DNA of 64,000 nucleotides, from NCBI GenBank assembly GCA_022702705.1, contig CM040424.1, positions 78,061,452 to 78,125,451 on the forward strand, read 5' to 3'. Origin of the DNA: Papilionanthe hookeriana x Papilionanthe teres. Lineage: Eukaryota > Streptophyta > Magnoliopsida > Asparagales > Orchidaceae. The notes below the pieces were generated by a model, which saw only the letters and a program-made list of their open reading frames with translations, was not told the origin of the DNA and made no database searches. Shown here in pieces: positions 1 through 12,399 of the stretch; within the stretch, counting starts at the first letter, position 1; the number at the start of each line of letters is the position of its first letter. The position numbers were made by a program, and so were the translations under genes.

Positions 1-2505
1 AGGTGGCATGCAAGATATGGGCATGTGAATTTTCATGCTTTGAAGTTTTTAAGTCAGAAACAGATGGTGCACGATTTGCCCAAAATCGAGCATGAAGATC
101 GCATCTGTAATAGTTGCTTAATTGGAAAGCAACACCAAAATCATTTTCCAAGCAAAGACAAAATTCCGAGCAAAATTACCTCCTGAATATTGGCATGGAG
201 ATTTGTATGGCCCAATTACCCCTGCTACACATGGAGGTAAGCGCTATTTCTTGTTTTTGGTTGATGATTGTACAAGATTTATGTGGCAAGTGCTGATCCA
301 AAATAAAGATGAAGCATTTGAGGCATTTAAGAAGGTAAAAGCTGCAGCCGAAATGGAGAAAAACAATAAGCTTAAAGCTATAAACATGGATCGTTGTGGC
401 GAATTCACCTCAAATGAGGTCAAGACTTCTTGTGAACTGTTGGGAATTAAGCATTATTTCATGGTGCCTTATTCTCCTCAACAGAACGAAATTGTTGAAC
501 AATGAAATCACCCTGGTGATAGGCATGGCAAGGAGGTTGTTAAAAAGCATGGGAGTTCCGGGTGAATTTTAAAGAGAAGCGGTATCAACTGTTATATATA
601 TCTTAAATAGAGCACCAACAGAAAATGTTGTCCGTAAAACTCCCCATGAAGCATACTATAATCACAAGCCAAGTGTCAGTCATTTTCGGGTTTTTGGTTT
701 CCTTGCACATGTAAAAGTTGTTACACCGCACCTTCCGAAATTGATTGATCGTAGCAAGCAAATGGTGTTTATTGATTATGATATAAACACAAAAGGTTAT
801 CGAATGTTCGATCCAACGACAAGAAAAGTTGTGGTGACACGAGATGCTGTGTTCAAGGAGGACAAGAAGTGGGAGTGGAACAATTTTCCAGTAACTGGTA
901 TAGGATCACCAGGTAACACTCTTACAACACACAATTTTACAATAGCAATCGCATCTAGTATAGAATTTCCATAGGCAACACAGAACGATTGATAATCAAT
1001 ATCAGCATGCTTCACCATTGATAAACATGAGATCCATAACATCTATTCAGGACTCCGACCCATTAACACCACACACTCCGGATGTATTCTTTAATGGTTC
1101 GACCTCAACGGAAGAAGTGCACCCACAACATTTGATGACAGTTCTTCAAAAGGACCACAAGGTAAGCGTGACATTAAAAGCCTTAACGATGAAGCCCTCC
1201 CATTAGAACCGGAATATTCGAATTGTGTTTGCTAGGAGAGAAGGAGCCATCAACTTTCAAAGAAGCTAAGGCCGACCCGATGTTGAGAAAAGCAATAGAG
1301 GAGGAAATTTCTTCTATTCGAGGAATGAAACTTAGAAGCTAGTACCATTACCGGACAATCACAAACCCATCGGTTTAAAATGGGTTTACAAGCTAAAAAA
1401 GGATAAGGCAGAATTGTGAACCATAAACCGAGATTAGTGGCAAAGGGGTATGTTCAACGACAAGGCTTAGAATTTGATGAAATCTTCGCCCGTGTTGCTC
1501 GGCTAGAGACAGGACGTGTGTTGATCTCTATTACGTCACATAAAGGATGGGAGGTGCATCATATGAATGTGAAGTCAGCTTTCCTTAACAGTGGTTTGGA
1601 AGAGAAAGTGTATGTTATTCAACCGCAGGGATTTGAAGTAAAAGGAGAAGAACACAAGGTGTTAAAACTGAACAAAGCATTGTACGGTTTGTGACAAGCG
1701 CTTAGAGCACGGAACTCAAAACTCGGACAAGTTATTGACGACGGTTGATTTTAAGAGATGTTCTTTAGAGCATGTCGTATACACAAGAAGTCAAGGTAAA
1801 GAAATTTTAATTGTTGGAGTCTACGTGGATGATTTAATTATCACCGGAGAGTGTTTTCAAGACATAGACAATTTCAAGATACCGATGAAGAAATTGTTTA
1901 GCATGAGTGACCTTGGGTTACTAAGTTACTATATGGGAATTGAAGTCTGACAGAATTCTCAATCAATTACACTCAACTGAGGTGGCATATGCAAGAAAGG
2001 TTTTAGACAAATGTGGTATGAAAGATTGCAACCCTTCACAAATTCTGATAGAACCTTGTCTGAAACTGAAAATAGAAAGCATAAGTCCACTTGTAGATGC
2101 AATTCTATACCAAAGTATTGTTGGCAGTTTAAGATATCTACTACACACACGCCCAGATTTGGCATTTTCTGTCAGCACGGTGAGTAGATATTTGGAGAAG
2201 CCCACAACGGAACACATGGTTGCAATAAAACACATATTGCGGTACGTGTAAGAAACTTTAAACTTCGGTTGCATTTATGAGAAGAAGAAAGACAACTTAG
2301 AGATGATTGGGTACTCCGACAAGTGATCTAAGCTGGTGATACTAATAACAGGAATAATACCTCAGGTTCAATATTGTTTCTTGGGTCAAGTCATATTAGT
2401 TCGTATTCACAAAAACAGAAAGTAGTTGTGTTATCTTCCTGTGAAGCGGAGTACATCGCTGCTTGTGCAACAGCATGTCAAGGAGCATGGCTAGGAAAAC
2501 TGTTT
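1..2505 (+). mobile_element. Ty1/copia retrotransposon fragment (copia-1), cut at both ends
   Basis: Frames broken by many stops still read, in order: the zinc-binding pre-integrase segment (about 1-130), integrase core (about 200-560), reverse transcriptase (about 1255-1960, with YVDDLIITG at about 1827-1853) and the start of RNase H (about 2290-2500). It is closely similar to copia-2 at 13837-16340 in this window, and the match stops abruptly at about 2505 in the RNase H domain, where AT-rich sequence begins. No LTR is present. The left part lies outside the window. Dead copy, from internal stops and truncation. Confidence 0.93.
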
Positions 2506-3866
2506 AAAAATTAAAAAAATTTATATAACATATTTCATTAAAAGATATAACGCATTTCACTTTAATCTATTCATGAAAAGATATAACGTATTTCACTATT
2601 TAAAAATTAAAAAAATTATATTTGTGACGTGATATTTTGTGCTGTAAATTTAAACAAAATTCAAATATTGGATATGCAAATTTATTGAAATTTGATATAT
2701 AGATGTTGTTAGGAATGATAAAAATATTTAATATAAAATGAAAGATTAAATAATAAAAAACTATGAATTTATTTACAGTCTCTGTGCATGAGAATTTCAT
2801 GTAATGTTACTTTATTATATAACGTGTACTATAATATATTATTATATGCGGAATTCTCATACATTTCCTCTTCTCTATGTCTCCAAAATTAATTTAAGCT
2901 TGTTAAAATTAAAATTTATATTATAATTTTGTTAATATTACTGTATGTTTTCTAATTTACACATTGCATTATCATTCAACCAACTAAAATAATGGAAATA
3001 TAAATTAAATTTTAATGAAGATATTAATTTTTTAATATTTATGTTATTACTACTAGAGCATAAGATTTAGACGTTTTTTAAGTCTTCAAAGCATATTTAG
3101 AAGTTTCTACATTGTACTTCAAAGTGCTTCAATAGAATATATAGATTTGGAATATAATTTTATTAGGATAAAAATTAAATGAATAATAAAATTATTCTTA
3201 AAATTTTTTAATTCAATTCTTCTGTAATAGTTGATTCTTAAATAGTTGAATTATCGGGTAAAATATCAATTTTAAGTTAAAATATAAAAATAATATCAAT
3301 TTAAGTTTCTTCAAGATATCCTCAATCATGTAATATTTACATGGAGCAAGGGTAGATATGTTCATCCACAGTGGAGCTTGACTGGCGAAGTGTGGAGAAA
3401 ACATTATGTCCAGTTGATAAATGTATAGATGATGATGTGGATCACACCACGCCATCAAACATTAAGTCATAAAAGTGTCCGGATAAGAGAAAAAAAAAGA
3501 GACAATGCCAGAAAATATTATTTAATATAAGATTGGATTTAACTTATATGTTTTTGATGTTTAGATGCATTTAAATTTAAATGCTTCTAAATCCTATCAA
3601 TCATATGTCATCAAACATCGACTTAAATTTTCACTTTATCACGAGAAAAAAAAAGAGAAGAAATGAGAGCTGAAGTGAGAATCATAAATGAAGAAAAACG
3701 AGTGCATTAAAATTTCGTTCATTTTTATTTCATTTATTGCAAAGCGGCAAAAATAATCTTAAATGAGCAATCAACAGAGCAAAATAAGTAAAATAAATGC
3801 AGCCACAAGCGTTTCTAGTCGTCCCACGCAAAGCCACACCTAACATGCACATACCTAACACCAAAT
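2506..3866. repeat. Duplicated 3' flank of ZAT block A, AT-rich, no gene seen
   Basis: This stretch recurs downstream of the other ZAT copies: the segment from about 2591 matches 6961 onward, and the segment starting ACTACTAGAGCATAAG (about 3049) recurs at about 7925 and 17351. It marks the left part of the duplicated unit. Short open frames on the minus strand (for example 3213-3458, echoed at 8088-8333) are shared only because the DNA is duplicated; they show no recognisable domain and I do not call them genes. Confidence 0.75.
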
Positions 3867-4528
3867 TTAGTTAAAATCCATCTCTCTGCATCATTGTCTT
3901 CAAAATCATCCCAGGGAGGTGGGAGATTAAGATCCGGATAAAATCTCTTCGGATTCTCCTTCTTCGTCGGCTCCCGTGTAGTCGATGAACGGTGCTTCCT
4001 CATATGTCCGCCAAGAGCCGGGCCGGAATTGTACTCCTTGCCGCAGATCGCACATCAGTGGATTGTTACCTTGTTCGTGGTTGGCAAAGAGAATGGGTTA
4101 ATGGCCGATTCAATTGAATTCACATTCATCACCTCCGATGTAAGGAGAAACGAAAGCTTTGGTTTTTTATTATGGCTCGCACGATGCCCACCGAGCGCCT
4201 GGTGTGAGGGAAAGCACCTATGGCAATCCTGGCATTGGTGGACATTATTTCTAGCATTGCCGGTTGTGGTGGTTATTGTCGGCTCTGCGAATGGGCGGCT
4301 CGTAATGTTCACGTCGGTGGCCGCTTCCCCTATTTCATTGGGCTTTGGATTTTGACCACCTCTCGCAAGGAGTATGAGGCAATTAGCCATGTCGTCTTCT
4401 TCCTCAGTTGGGTTGTCAGAGATCTCCACAGAGGTTGTCGGAGACCGTACAGACAACACTACAGGGGGCAAAAAATGATTCCTTTTCCGCTTGGTTCTCT
4501 TCCCTTTCACTACGGAGGATTCTTCCAT
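3867..4528 (-). pseudogene. ZAT-type C2H2 zinc-finger repressor, copy 1 (nonsense plus frameshift)
   Basis: Intronless homologue of the copies at 18172-18834 and 20567-21232. The start is ATG at 4528 (MEESSVVKGKRTKR), matching the other copies; an in-frame ATG six codons upstream is not conserved. Finger 1 (CQDCHRCF, then QALGGHRASH) is intact. Codon 158, just before the first cysteine of finger 2, is TGA where the relatives have CGA (Arg), a CpG-type transition. A one-base deletion near 3887 also shifts the frame after the EAR motif (DLNLPPP), so the usual ending EMDFN is lost. If expressed, the product would be a one-finger protein without the EAR repression motif. It belongs with copy 4 by sequence (EEDDMANCLILLARGG, PTITTTT). 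Confidence 0.9.
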
Positions 4529-4586
4529 TGATGGGTAAAAAAACAAACAACGCTGAGAGAAGTGAAGAGAGAGGAAGGTGAAGGGT

Positions 4587-4600
4587 GGTTATATATAAAT
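4587..4600 (-). promoter_or_regulatory. TATA box of ZAT copy 1
   Basis: On the minus strand the sequence TTTATATATAACC lies about 60-70 bases before the ATG at 4528. The same box stands at the same distance before copy 4. Copies 2 and 3 have changed bases here (TGTATATAATC and TGTATAACC). Inference from motif and spacing only. Confidence 0.5.
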
Positions 4601-6955
4601 AATTAGAAAGGAAGCATCTATATTTGCTTCTCTGGTGTGGTTATTTATATCTATATCTGCTTCTCTCGTGTGATTATTTATAGAGTGGGAGAAGCGAAAG
4701 CTTGGACCTGAAATCTGCCGTTGATGGAATGAAATCATGGACACTTTCGTAAGCACAATAAAAAAAACAAAAATGAAAGGAGATTTTTGTGGGAAATGGC
4801 AGGCTTAGAGCGAAGATTGACAGATGACAATTATGATCCGTTGTTGTGTATTCTATTTTGGGTAATTGCATACATACCATTCAAAATATTAATATTTATA
4901 AATTAATTATCCAACCGATATTCTTTGAAGTGTTTACACGTCCACTATGGAGAATTTTCTAAAAGTGAAAAATATGGGTTGGGGTTTTAACATGAATTTT
5001 GATATTTGATGGGAAAGTTTTGGAATATAGATGAAAGAGGGGGGTTAATTTGCAAATATCAAGCTTTGGCAGGTTTGTTAACGGTTGCCGCTGGTGCATG
5101 CTTAAGATCAGAGCGGTGGAGAGAGTGAGCGAGGTCAAGGCGCGTGAGTTATTTCACTAGAAAATTTGAAATCAAATTAAGAATCTAGAGAAATAAAATA
5201 GAAGATTAACTATAAAAAATATTAATATGTTTGATATATTATCAATAAATTTGTATCATCAGACATGAATATCGAGATATGTCACAGATCTTGAGAAAAT
5301 CTTTTGAACAAAAAATAATCAAATTTCAAATTAGAGTTAACTGAGCTATGATTTCAGCGAACTTACAGTCAAACTGACCGGTTCGACGAGACAGACCCAA
5401 TGATATCAAAATTGGTCAAATCCGAGTCAAATCAAGCTTAGATCAAGCCATTAAACGGCTTTTGCGAGAGGGACCAAACGGGCCTCTATATGTCGTGATG
5501 TCGTTGCCGCCTCTACAGTGACGAGGAGCTCCGTCGAGGCTTCCGGCCGAAAGGAAACAAGAGCTGGCAAGATCGCAGCGGCTCGAGTCAATAGCCACTA
5601 AAAAGAGATGTTAGCCACACGGAAGAGGGAGCCGTGTCAAACGCAATCTCCACATGAGAAGAATTCAACCAAAGATAGAGTCGATCGAGTGGCGAACTCA
5701 CCGGTGGGATGTAGCCGGCGAAGAGGAGTGCGATGAATGTGCCAAAAAATCGGAAAGCCAGCTAGGGCATCGTCGAGTCCGCCCCTTTTTCTATTCCTTC
5801 AAGGGAAGTTGGTAGATGAAACTGGTGGGGCCTTCTAAGATGTATGTGAGAATTTTATGTTGTAAGTGTCGAAAAAATGGACGGTCAACTAGCGACCACA
5901 ACGTTGCTGGCGATGAGGTGTATGATGACGTGGTTGCAGAGTGGTTGGGCGTCCGAACCTGTGGGAAGTAATATTTTATAGACACTAGGCTTTTACAACA
6001 TCAAAATGAGCACCAATGAGGCGAGACAATTATTTTGTTGCAAGTAATTTGCTGCAGATTTTTAAAAAAAAAAAATTGGTGATTCATTTTATAAAAGCAT
6101 ATTTAAAGCAAATATCTGCAAAATAACGGTGTAGATACTAATCATCTTATTGCATACCATGGGTAATTTTAACACTTAATTCATACACATACCGAATTAA
6201 AATGATTTTACAATTACAAATACATTTCTTTCAAAATAATTATAAAAATATCATAAAATATAAATGTGGTCTCTCTCTTAGGTTGGGTCAGCTCCTTAAA
6301 AGAAGATGTGTTTACATAAATACCACGAAATTACAATGTATTTACACATCTAACACCTAAATGTTAACTCTTGGGCTCAAAAAATTTATTCGTATTTAGC
6401 ACTTTTGCTCATCGAAAGAATCAAATATGAGTTACTTAACAAGTCGAATACAAACTGTACACCCCTAACAAAAAGGAGGTTAATGAATCAGTGATAACTT
6501 GTTGTGCACTATATATCTCTCTCTCTTATTTTCTTCTCTCATGCAGTCTCTCGTGCTACACTATATTCTTTGTGTATGAATTCAACAAATAAAAATAGAA
6601 GCAATGCGGCCTTCATAATTATGTAATTTAGTAACATTATTCCAATGTAATTTGCTGGCTAAGAAATTTTAGTTTTGTCAACCTAAACATTTCATTGTCT
6701 AATTTTGATATTTAACTCTAGTTATATTCTATAAGTGACAGCCCTAGTGACAATACATTACATATGAAACTAAAAATCTTTCATATTTGTATACGCAAGT
6801 CATAACCATGGCCAGAGGAGACATGGACAGACCTTACTTGTCAAAAGATAAGAACAAAATTAGAACTATATGAAGCCACATACTTCTCCAACTGAAGCTT
6901 CTTTAAAGATTATTTGATAATCAATTTCCGATGTGGCTATTCATATTGAAAGCAT
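4601..6955. repeat. Duplicated 5' flank of ZAT copy 1, no gene seen
   Basis: The promoter-distal flank of copy 1 matches the flanks of the other copies: 4601-5470 resembles 21290-22180, 5480-6130 resembles 10690-11230, and 6440-6910 resembles 22600-22990. Minus-strand open frames here (5791-5985) are short and not conserved in frame between copies. A segment near 6300-6360 (ATAAATACCAC, then TATTTACACATCT) belongs to a dispersed MITE-like repeat seen again near 11430, 22230, 23950, 24210 and 32200. Confidence 0.65.
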
Positions 6956-6960
6956 AAAGA

Positions 6961-8742
6961 GTATTTCACTATTTAAAAATTTAAAAAATTATATTTGTGA
7001 CATGATATTTTGTGCTGTAAATTTGAACAAAATTCAAGTATCGGATACGTAAATTTATAGAAATTTGATATAGATATTGTTAGGAATTATATAAATATTT
7101 AATATAAAATGAAAGATTAAATAATAAAAAACTATGAATTTAATTTATATATAATTAACATAAAAAGACCATAAAATATTATCTTTTTGATATATACTGA
7201 TTATAAGAATATTCTAATGAATATTAAGTCAAGATATTTAAGGTGACAAATAGTCATATTCAGATTTATATTATAAAGTGTTAGCTTGGCTAATGTTATT
7301 CGATTCCTTCATTGATCTAGAAGTTATGATCACACTTTTTTTTAAGACATTATCTCTCACACACACACACACATATATATATATAGCAGAAATTTGAGCT
7401 TTGTTTGGTTTCTTCTTCTTCTTCTTCTTCTAGTGTGCTATGCAATGTAATTCAATTGTTATTTAATTCAGTGTCGTGCCAGCCGGCTTATTTCGATTTT
7501 GAGTTGGATCGAGCTCGATTCAAAGCCAGATTGAGCTCTATTCAATTTAGAGCCCAAAAACTAAATGTAGATCCCAAAATTCATTGACAAAGTCTCTGTG
7601 CATGAGAATTTCAAGTAATGTTACATTATTATACAATGTGTACTATAATATATTATTATATATGGAATTTCCATACATTTCTTCTTCTCTATGTCTCCAA
7701 AATTAATTTAAGCTTGTTAAAATTAATAAATTAATTTAAATTGACAAATAACTCTAAATTCAAATTAAATAGATAAAGAGAAACATTAACTAGTAAGAAA
7801 ACTTGGACTATATATATATATATATACACACATTTATATATATGCATTTGAGAACGGAACCTTTCTTTTTTGCAAGATGAATCTTATTACGTTTTATATT
7901 ATAATTTTTAATATTTATGTTATTACTACTAGAGCATAAGATTTATAGATTTTTTAAGTCTTCAAAGCATATTTAGAAGTTTCTACATGTACTTCAAAGT
8001 GCTTCAATAGAATATATAGATTTGGACTATAATTTTATTAGGATAAAAATTAAATGAATAATAAATTTATTCTTAAAAATTTTTAATTCAATTCTTATGT
8101 AATAGTTGATTCTTAAATAGATGAATTAACGGGTAAAATATCAATTTAAAATTAAAATATAAAAATAATATCAATTTAAGTTTCTTCAAGATATCCCCAA
8201 TCATGTAATATTTACATGGAGCAAGGGTGGATATGTTCTTCCACAGTGGAGCTTCACTGGCGAAGGGTGGAGAAAACATTATGTCCAGATGACAAATGTG
8301 CAGACGACAATGTGGATCACACCACGCCATCAAACATTAAGTCATAAAAGTGTCCGGATAAGAGAAAAAAAAAGAGACAATGCCAGAAAATATTATTTAA
8401 TATAAAATTGGATTTAACTTATATGTTTTTGATGTTTAGATGCATTTAAATTTAAATGCTACTAAATCCTATCAATCATATGCCATCAAACACTGACTTA
8501 AATTTTCACTTTAGTGTGAGAAAAAAAAAGAGCGGAAATGAGAGCTGAAGTGAGAATCATGAATGAAGAAAAACAGTGCATTAAAATTCTATTCAATTTT
8601 ATTTCATTTGTTGCCGAAACGGCAAAAATAATCCTAAATGAGCAATCAACAGAGCAAAATAAGTAAAATTAAATGCAGCCCCAAGCGTTTCTAGTCATCC
8701 CACGCAAAGCCACACCTAACATGCACATAACTAACACCAAAT
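6961..8742. repeat. Duplicated 3' flank of ZAT block B with a 430-base extra segment
   Basis: The block repeats 2591-3866, but between about 7142 and 7588 it holds extra sequence absent from block A. That extra part includes (CA)n(TA)n at 7361-7384 and (TTC)n at 7409-7432. The open frame 7405-7587 starts in the TTC repeat, has no recognisable domain and is not called. A second (TA)n run is at 7810-7826. Confidence 0.65.
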
Positions 8743-9405
8743 TTAGTTAAAATCCATCTCTCTTGCGTCATTGTCTTCAAAATCATCCCAGGGAGGTGGG
8801 AGATTAAGATCCAGATAAAATCTTTTCGGATTCTCCTCCTTCGTCGGCTCCGGTGTAGTCGACGAGCGGTGCTTCCTCATATGTCCGCCAAGAGCCTGGC
8901 CGGAATTGAACTCCTTGCTACAGATCGCACATCGGTAGATTGTTACCTTGTTTGTGGCTGGCGAAGAGAAGGGGTTAATAGTCGATTCAATTGAATTCAC
9001 ATTCATCACCTCCGACGTGAGGGGAATCGAAAGCTTTGGTTTTTTATTATGGCTCGCACGATGCCCACCAAGCGCCTGGTGTGAGGGAAAGCACCTATAG
9101 CAATCCCGACATTGGTGGGCATTATTTCTAGCATTGCCAATGGTGGTGGTGGTTGCTGGCTCTGCGAATCTCCGGCTCGTAATGTTCACGGCGGTGGCCG
9201 CTTCTTATATTTCATTAGGCTTTGAATTGTGACCACCTCCCGCAAGGAACATGAGGCAATTAGCCACGTATTCTTCTTCCATAGTTGGGCTCTCAGAGAT
9301 CTCCGCAGAGGTTGTCGGAGACAATACAGACGACACTTCAGGGGGCGAAAGGTGATTCCTTTGCCGCTTGGTTCTCTTCCCTTTCACTATGGAGGATTCT
9401 TCCAT
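8743..9405 (-). pseudogene. ZAT-type C2H2 zinc-finger repressor, copy 2 (single nonsense codon)
   Basis: The frame is 220 codons long and in register from ATG at 9405 to the stop at 8743, with one interruption: codon 67 (9205-9207) is TAA where copy 3 has GAA (Glu). Both fingers are otherwise intact (CRDCYRCF with QALGGHRASH; CAICSKEF with QALGGHMRKH) and the EAR motif is DLNLPPP. This is a young lesion: one base separates it from a full product. An ATG at 9189 could restart translation and give a 148-residue protein with both fingers and the EAR motif but no N-terminal basic segment (KGKRTKRQR). It groups with copy 3 (EEEYVANCL, RRFAEPATTTT). Confidence 0.9.
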
Positions 9406-9732
9406 TAATGGGTAAGAAAGCAGGTTGCGCTAAGAGAAGTGAAAGGTAAGGAATGTTAGGGATGATTATATACAATTAATTAAAAATGAAGCACTTGTAT
9501 CTGCTTCTCTAGAATAGTTATTCATAGAGTGGGAGAAACGAAAACTTAGATCGGAAACCTAGTGTGCTTGGAATGAAATTATGAACACTTATAGTAAGCA
9601 AGAATAAAAAAAGAACAAAAACAAAAATGAAAGAGAGTTTTGAGGGAAAGGGCAGGTTTAGAGCGAAAATAGCAAGCTTAAATGGGAGTACTTGAAAAAT
9701 GTATTTACACGTTTCAAGCTTAAATGCGAGTA

Positions 9733-10217
9733 ATCTGTGGTTTTTGGGTTACAAGTGGCTCTTAATAGAGGTTGGAAGTATTTACATGTTGAAACTGATT
9801 CTTTAATTTTGTCCAAGTCTTGTAATTTGCAGGTTTGTCATCATTGGAGTTTGAATGTCTTGATGAAGAGAATTTTTCGATTGGCCAATCACTTTTCTAT
9901 TATTTGGACGCATACTGAGCGAGGAGGTAATAATCTGTGCACTTGAGGTTGCTTAAGTATGGTACGAGTCTTCAAAATCCTTTTATTTCGTTTCTTATTC
10001 CTTATGAATTATTTGGAATTGTTTTGAATGATCTGTTTGTAGTTTCGTGTCGTGTGTGGTGTGTGAGTTGTTCTTTTTATTTTTTTGAGAGAGGTCCTTG
10101 TATCCTCTTTTTTGTGTACGTTGTACGGGTGGGGTTAGATAGGAACTCTCTCCCGGTTTTGTACTTTATTTTTTATTATTAACACGTAGAGAGCATAAGT
10201 CTCCTTTAACTAAAAAA
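9733..10217 (+). mobile_element. 5'-truncated LINE carrying an RNase H domain
   Basis: The frame 9737-9946 reads like the RNase H domain found at the 3' end of plant LINEs: a GWKYLHVETDS stretch with an acidic residue, then IWTHTERGGNN. It is followed by a T/G-rich 3' tail ending in a short A run. The insertion is flanked by a perfect 17-base target duplication, AAGCTTAAATGCGAGTA, at 9716-9732 and 10218-10234. Target-primed LINE insertion with 5' truncation explains all of this. It sits about 330 bases upstream of ZAT copy 2. Confidence 0.85.
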
Positions 10218-10234
10218 AAGCTTAAATGCGAGTA

Positions 10235-11775
10235 CTTGAAGAATGGAAAAGTGAGGGGGTTAATTTGTAAATAGCAAGCTTTGGGTGGCTATAAATGGTT
10301 GTTGTGGTGCATGCTTGAGATCATAGCGGCAGAGAGAGGGAGTGAGGTCAAGTGTGCCACGTGTGAGTTGTTTTGGTAGAAACTTTGACTATAAAAAACT
10401 AAGAATCTAGAGAAATAAAATAGCACATTAACTTATCAAATATATTAATATGTTTCATATGCCATCAACAAATTTTCATCATTCAACACAGATCTCAAGG
10501 CATGACACAAATCTCGGGATAATTTTTTGAGCAAAAAAATATTCAAACTTCAATTCTGAGTCAACCGGAGCTCTGATTTCAGTAAATTTGAAACCAACCG
10601 GCTCGACGAGACCGACCTGATGATGTCAAAATTGATCGAATCCGAGTCGAATCGAGTTTAGATCAAGTAATTAAAAGCCTTTTGAGAGAGGCATCGGACG
10701 GGCCTCTATATTTCGTGACACCGTTGGCGGCGACGAGGAGCTCTGTCGAGGCTTCCAGCTGAAAGGAGACAAGCTCGAGTCAGCAGCCATAAAAAAGAGA
10801 TGTCGGCCACACAGAAAAGAGAGCCCCGCCAAACTCAAGCTCCACATGAGATGAATCCGACCAAAGATAGTGTTCGTCAGTGGTGAATCTCCTATGAGAG
10901 GCAGCCGGCGAAGGGGAGTGCGACACACTTGCCGAATAATCAGAAAAAGGGGCAAGCTAGTCATCATCAAATTCGCCCTTTTTTCTATTCCTTCAAAAGT
11001 TGGTAAACAAGTTGGTAGATGAAGTGTATGATGATGTGATCGTTGGTGGCTAGACCTAGACATCCCGACATGAGGTAAGAAATATTAATATTTTCTCAGG
11101 GCTTTTATATCATTAAAATGAGCATCAATCAGGCGACCCAATTATTTTGCTGCTTAATTTGCTGCAGATTTTTAAAAAATATTAGTTATTCATTTAATAA
11201 AAGCATATTTAAAGCAAAAATTTGCAAAATAAATATGTGGATGCTACGCATCATATTGCATATCATAGGGAATTTTAATACTTGCATGTACATACCGAAT
11301 TAAAATGATTTTACTATCTACAAAAACATTTTTTTCAAGATAAAGTATAAAAATATCATAAAATATAGACGTGGTCTTTCTTTTACGTTGTCTCGGCTCC
11401 TTAAAAGAAGAGGGTTTACATAAATACCACCAAATTACAATGTATTTACACATCTAGCACCTAAATTTTAACTATTAGATTATACCTCCCTTGATTAGTT
11501 GTACGTACGTGTGATTGCCTGCGTATAATAATAGCTTAATAACTAAGAAATTTGCAATAGCTGATCCAATGGTAGATTTTAAATTGCATTTATCACTAAA
11601 ATGAAAGCACAAAAAATTTGCAAAGTTGGTAGACGAAGCTGGTGGGGTCTTCTAACACGTACATGAGAGCTTCGAGTGATTAAAAAATGGACAACCAATC
11701 ATTAGCTGCCACGTACCTAGCCGATAAAGTGTATGACGATGTGGTCGCTGGTGGTTGGACGTCCAGACGGGACGG
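10235..11775. repeat. Duplicated 5' flank of ZAT block B, no supported gene
   Basis: The sequence continues the flank seen at 5040-6130 and again at 19220-20110. A second, partial copy of the 5811-5965 segment appears at 11635-11775, where similarity to the array ends at the edge of a GC-rich stretch. The minus-strand frame 10671-11063 (130 aa) overlaps this repeat, is not preserved in block A, and has no domain I recognise; it is not called. Confidence 0.6.
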
Positions 11776-12399
11776 CGACAGTTTCGATCGTGAAAGAATT
11801 CGCGGCAAGGGGAGTTCGGTTCCAAGTTCCAGGCAGAGAAGAGTTCAGTTCTTCTTCGCCTGACTGGAACGATAGCGAAGCTGTTCGTCCCTACAGTCCC
11901 CTGGAAAAATTCTGACGGACGAAGAGGTTCGTTTGTGCTTCGCAAATCAGGAGCAACGAAGGCGGGCGAAGGTAGGCACGACATAGAAGGTTCGCGCGAA
12001 GGGGCTCTTGATTCTCTCGGCTCAGGGAGTTCGCGGCATCGGCGGCCTGAAATCCACAGTAGTTCGCGCACGGTTCTCCACTTTCGGCATGTCGGATTCG
12101 CGAAGGTGTGATCGGGCGAAGGGGAGTCAGCAGGAAGCAGGACCAGGTTCTGGGAGTTCGCGGCATCAGCAGGAAAGCTCGTGGCCTCCGAATCGCGAGT
12201 GGGTATAACAAGCGGAGATATTCCTCGAGAAGCAGTGGGCGAAATGGGAACTGCCAGCGGTTGGAGAAGGAATATTGGAATCTTTTTTTTTTCACCTGAC
12301 AAAATATTCCTCTCGGGAGGCAGCAGGTCACGATTTAATTCCTGTGAAATTTGCGAAAGGTATATATCTAAAATTCGATTTCGCTGGAATTAATAGAGT
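11776..12399. other. GC-rich segment with repeated TTCGCG/GCGAAGG motifs, origin unknown
   Basis: The stretch contrasts with its AT-rich surroundings. The motif GGGAGTTCGCGGCATC occurs twice about 125 bases apart, and GCGAAGG and TTCGCG recur. Open frames run on both strands (minus 11652-12302, 216 aa; minus 11891-12331; plus 12008-12208), which high GC content alone can produce; I recognise no domain in any of them. It lies directly before the gag of copia-2, where the 5' LTR and leader should be, so it may be an altered leader, foreign LTR or captured DNA. Confidence 0.4.

Noticed and set aside
10671..11063. 130-aa minus-strand open frame
   Set aside because: Lies in the duplicated flank and the frame is not maintained in the homologous segment at 5480-5985.
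11652..12302. 216-aa minus-strand open frame as a gene
   Set aside because: Overlaps other open frames in a GC-rich segment, its 3' part lies in the duplicated ZAT flank, and no domain is recognised.
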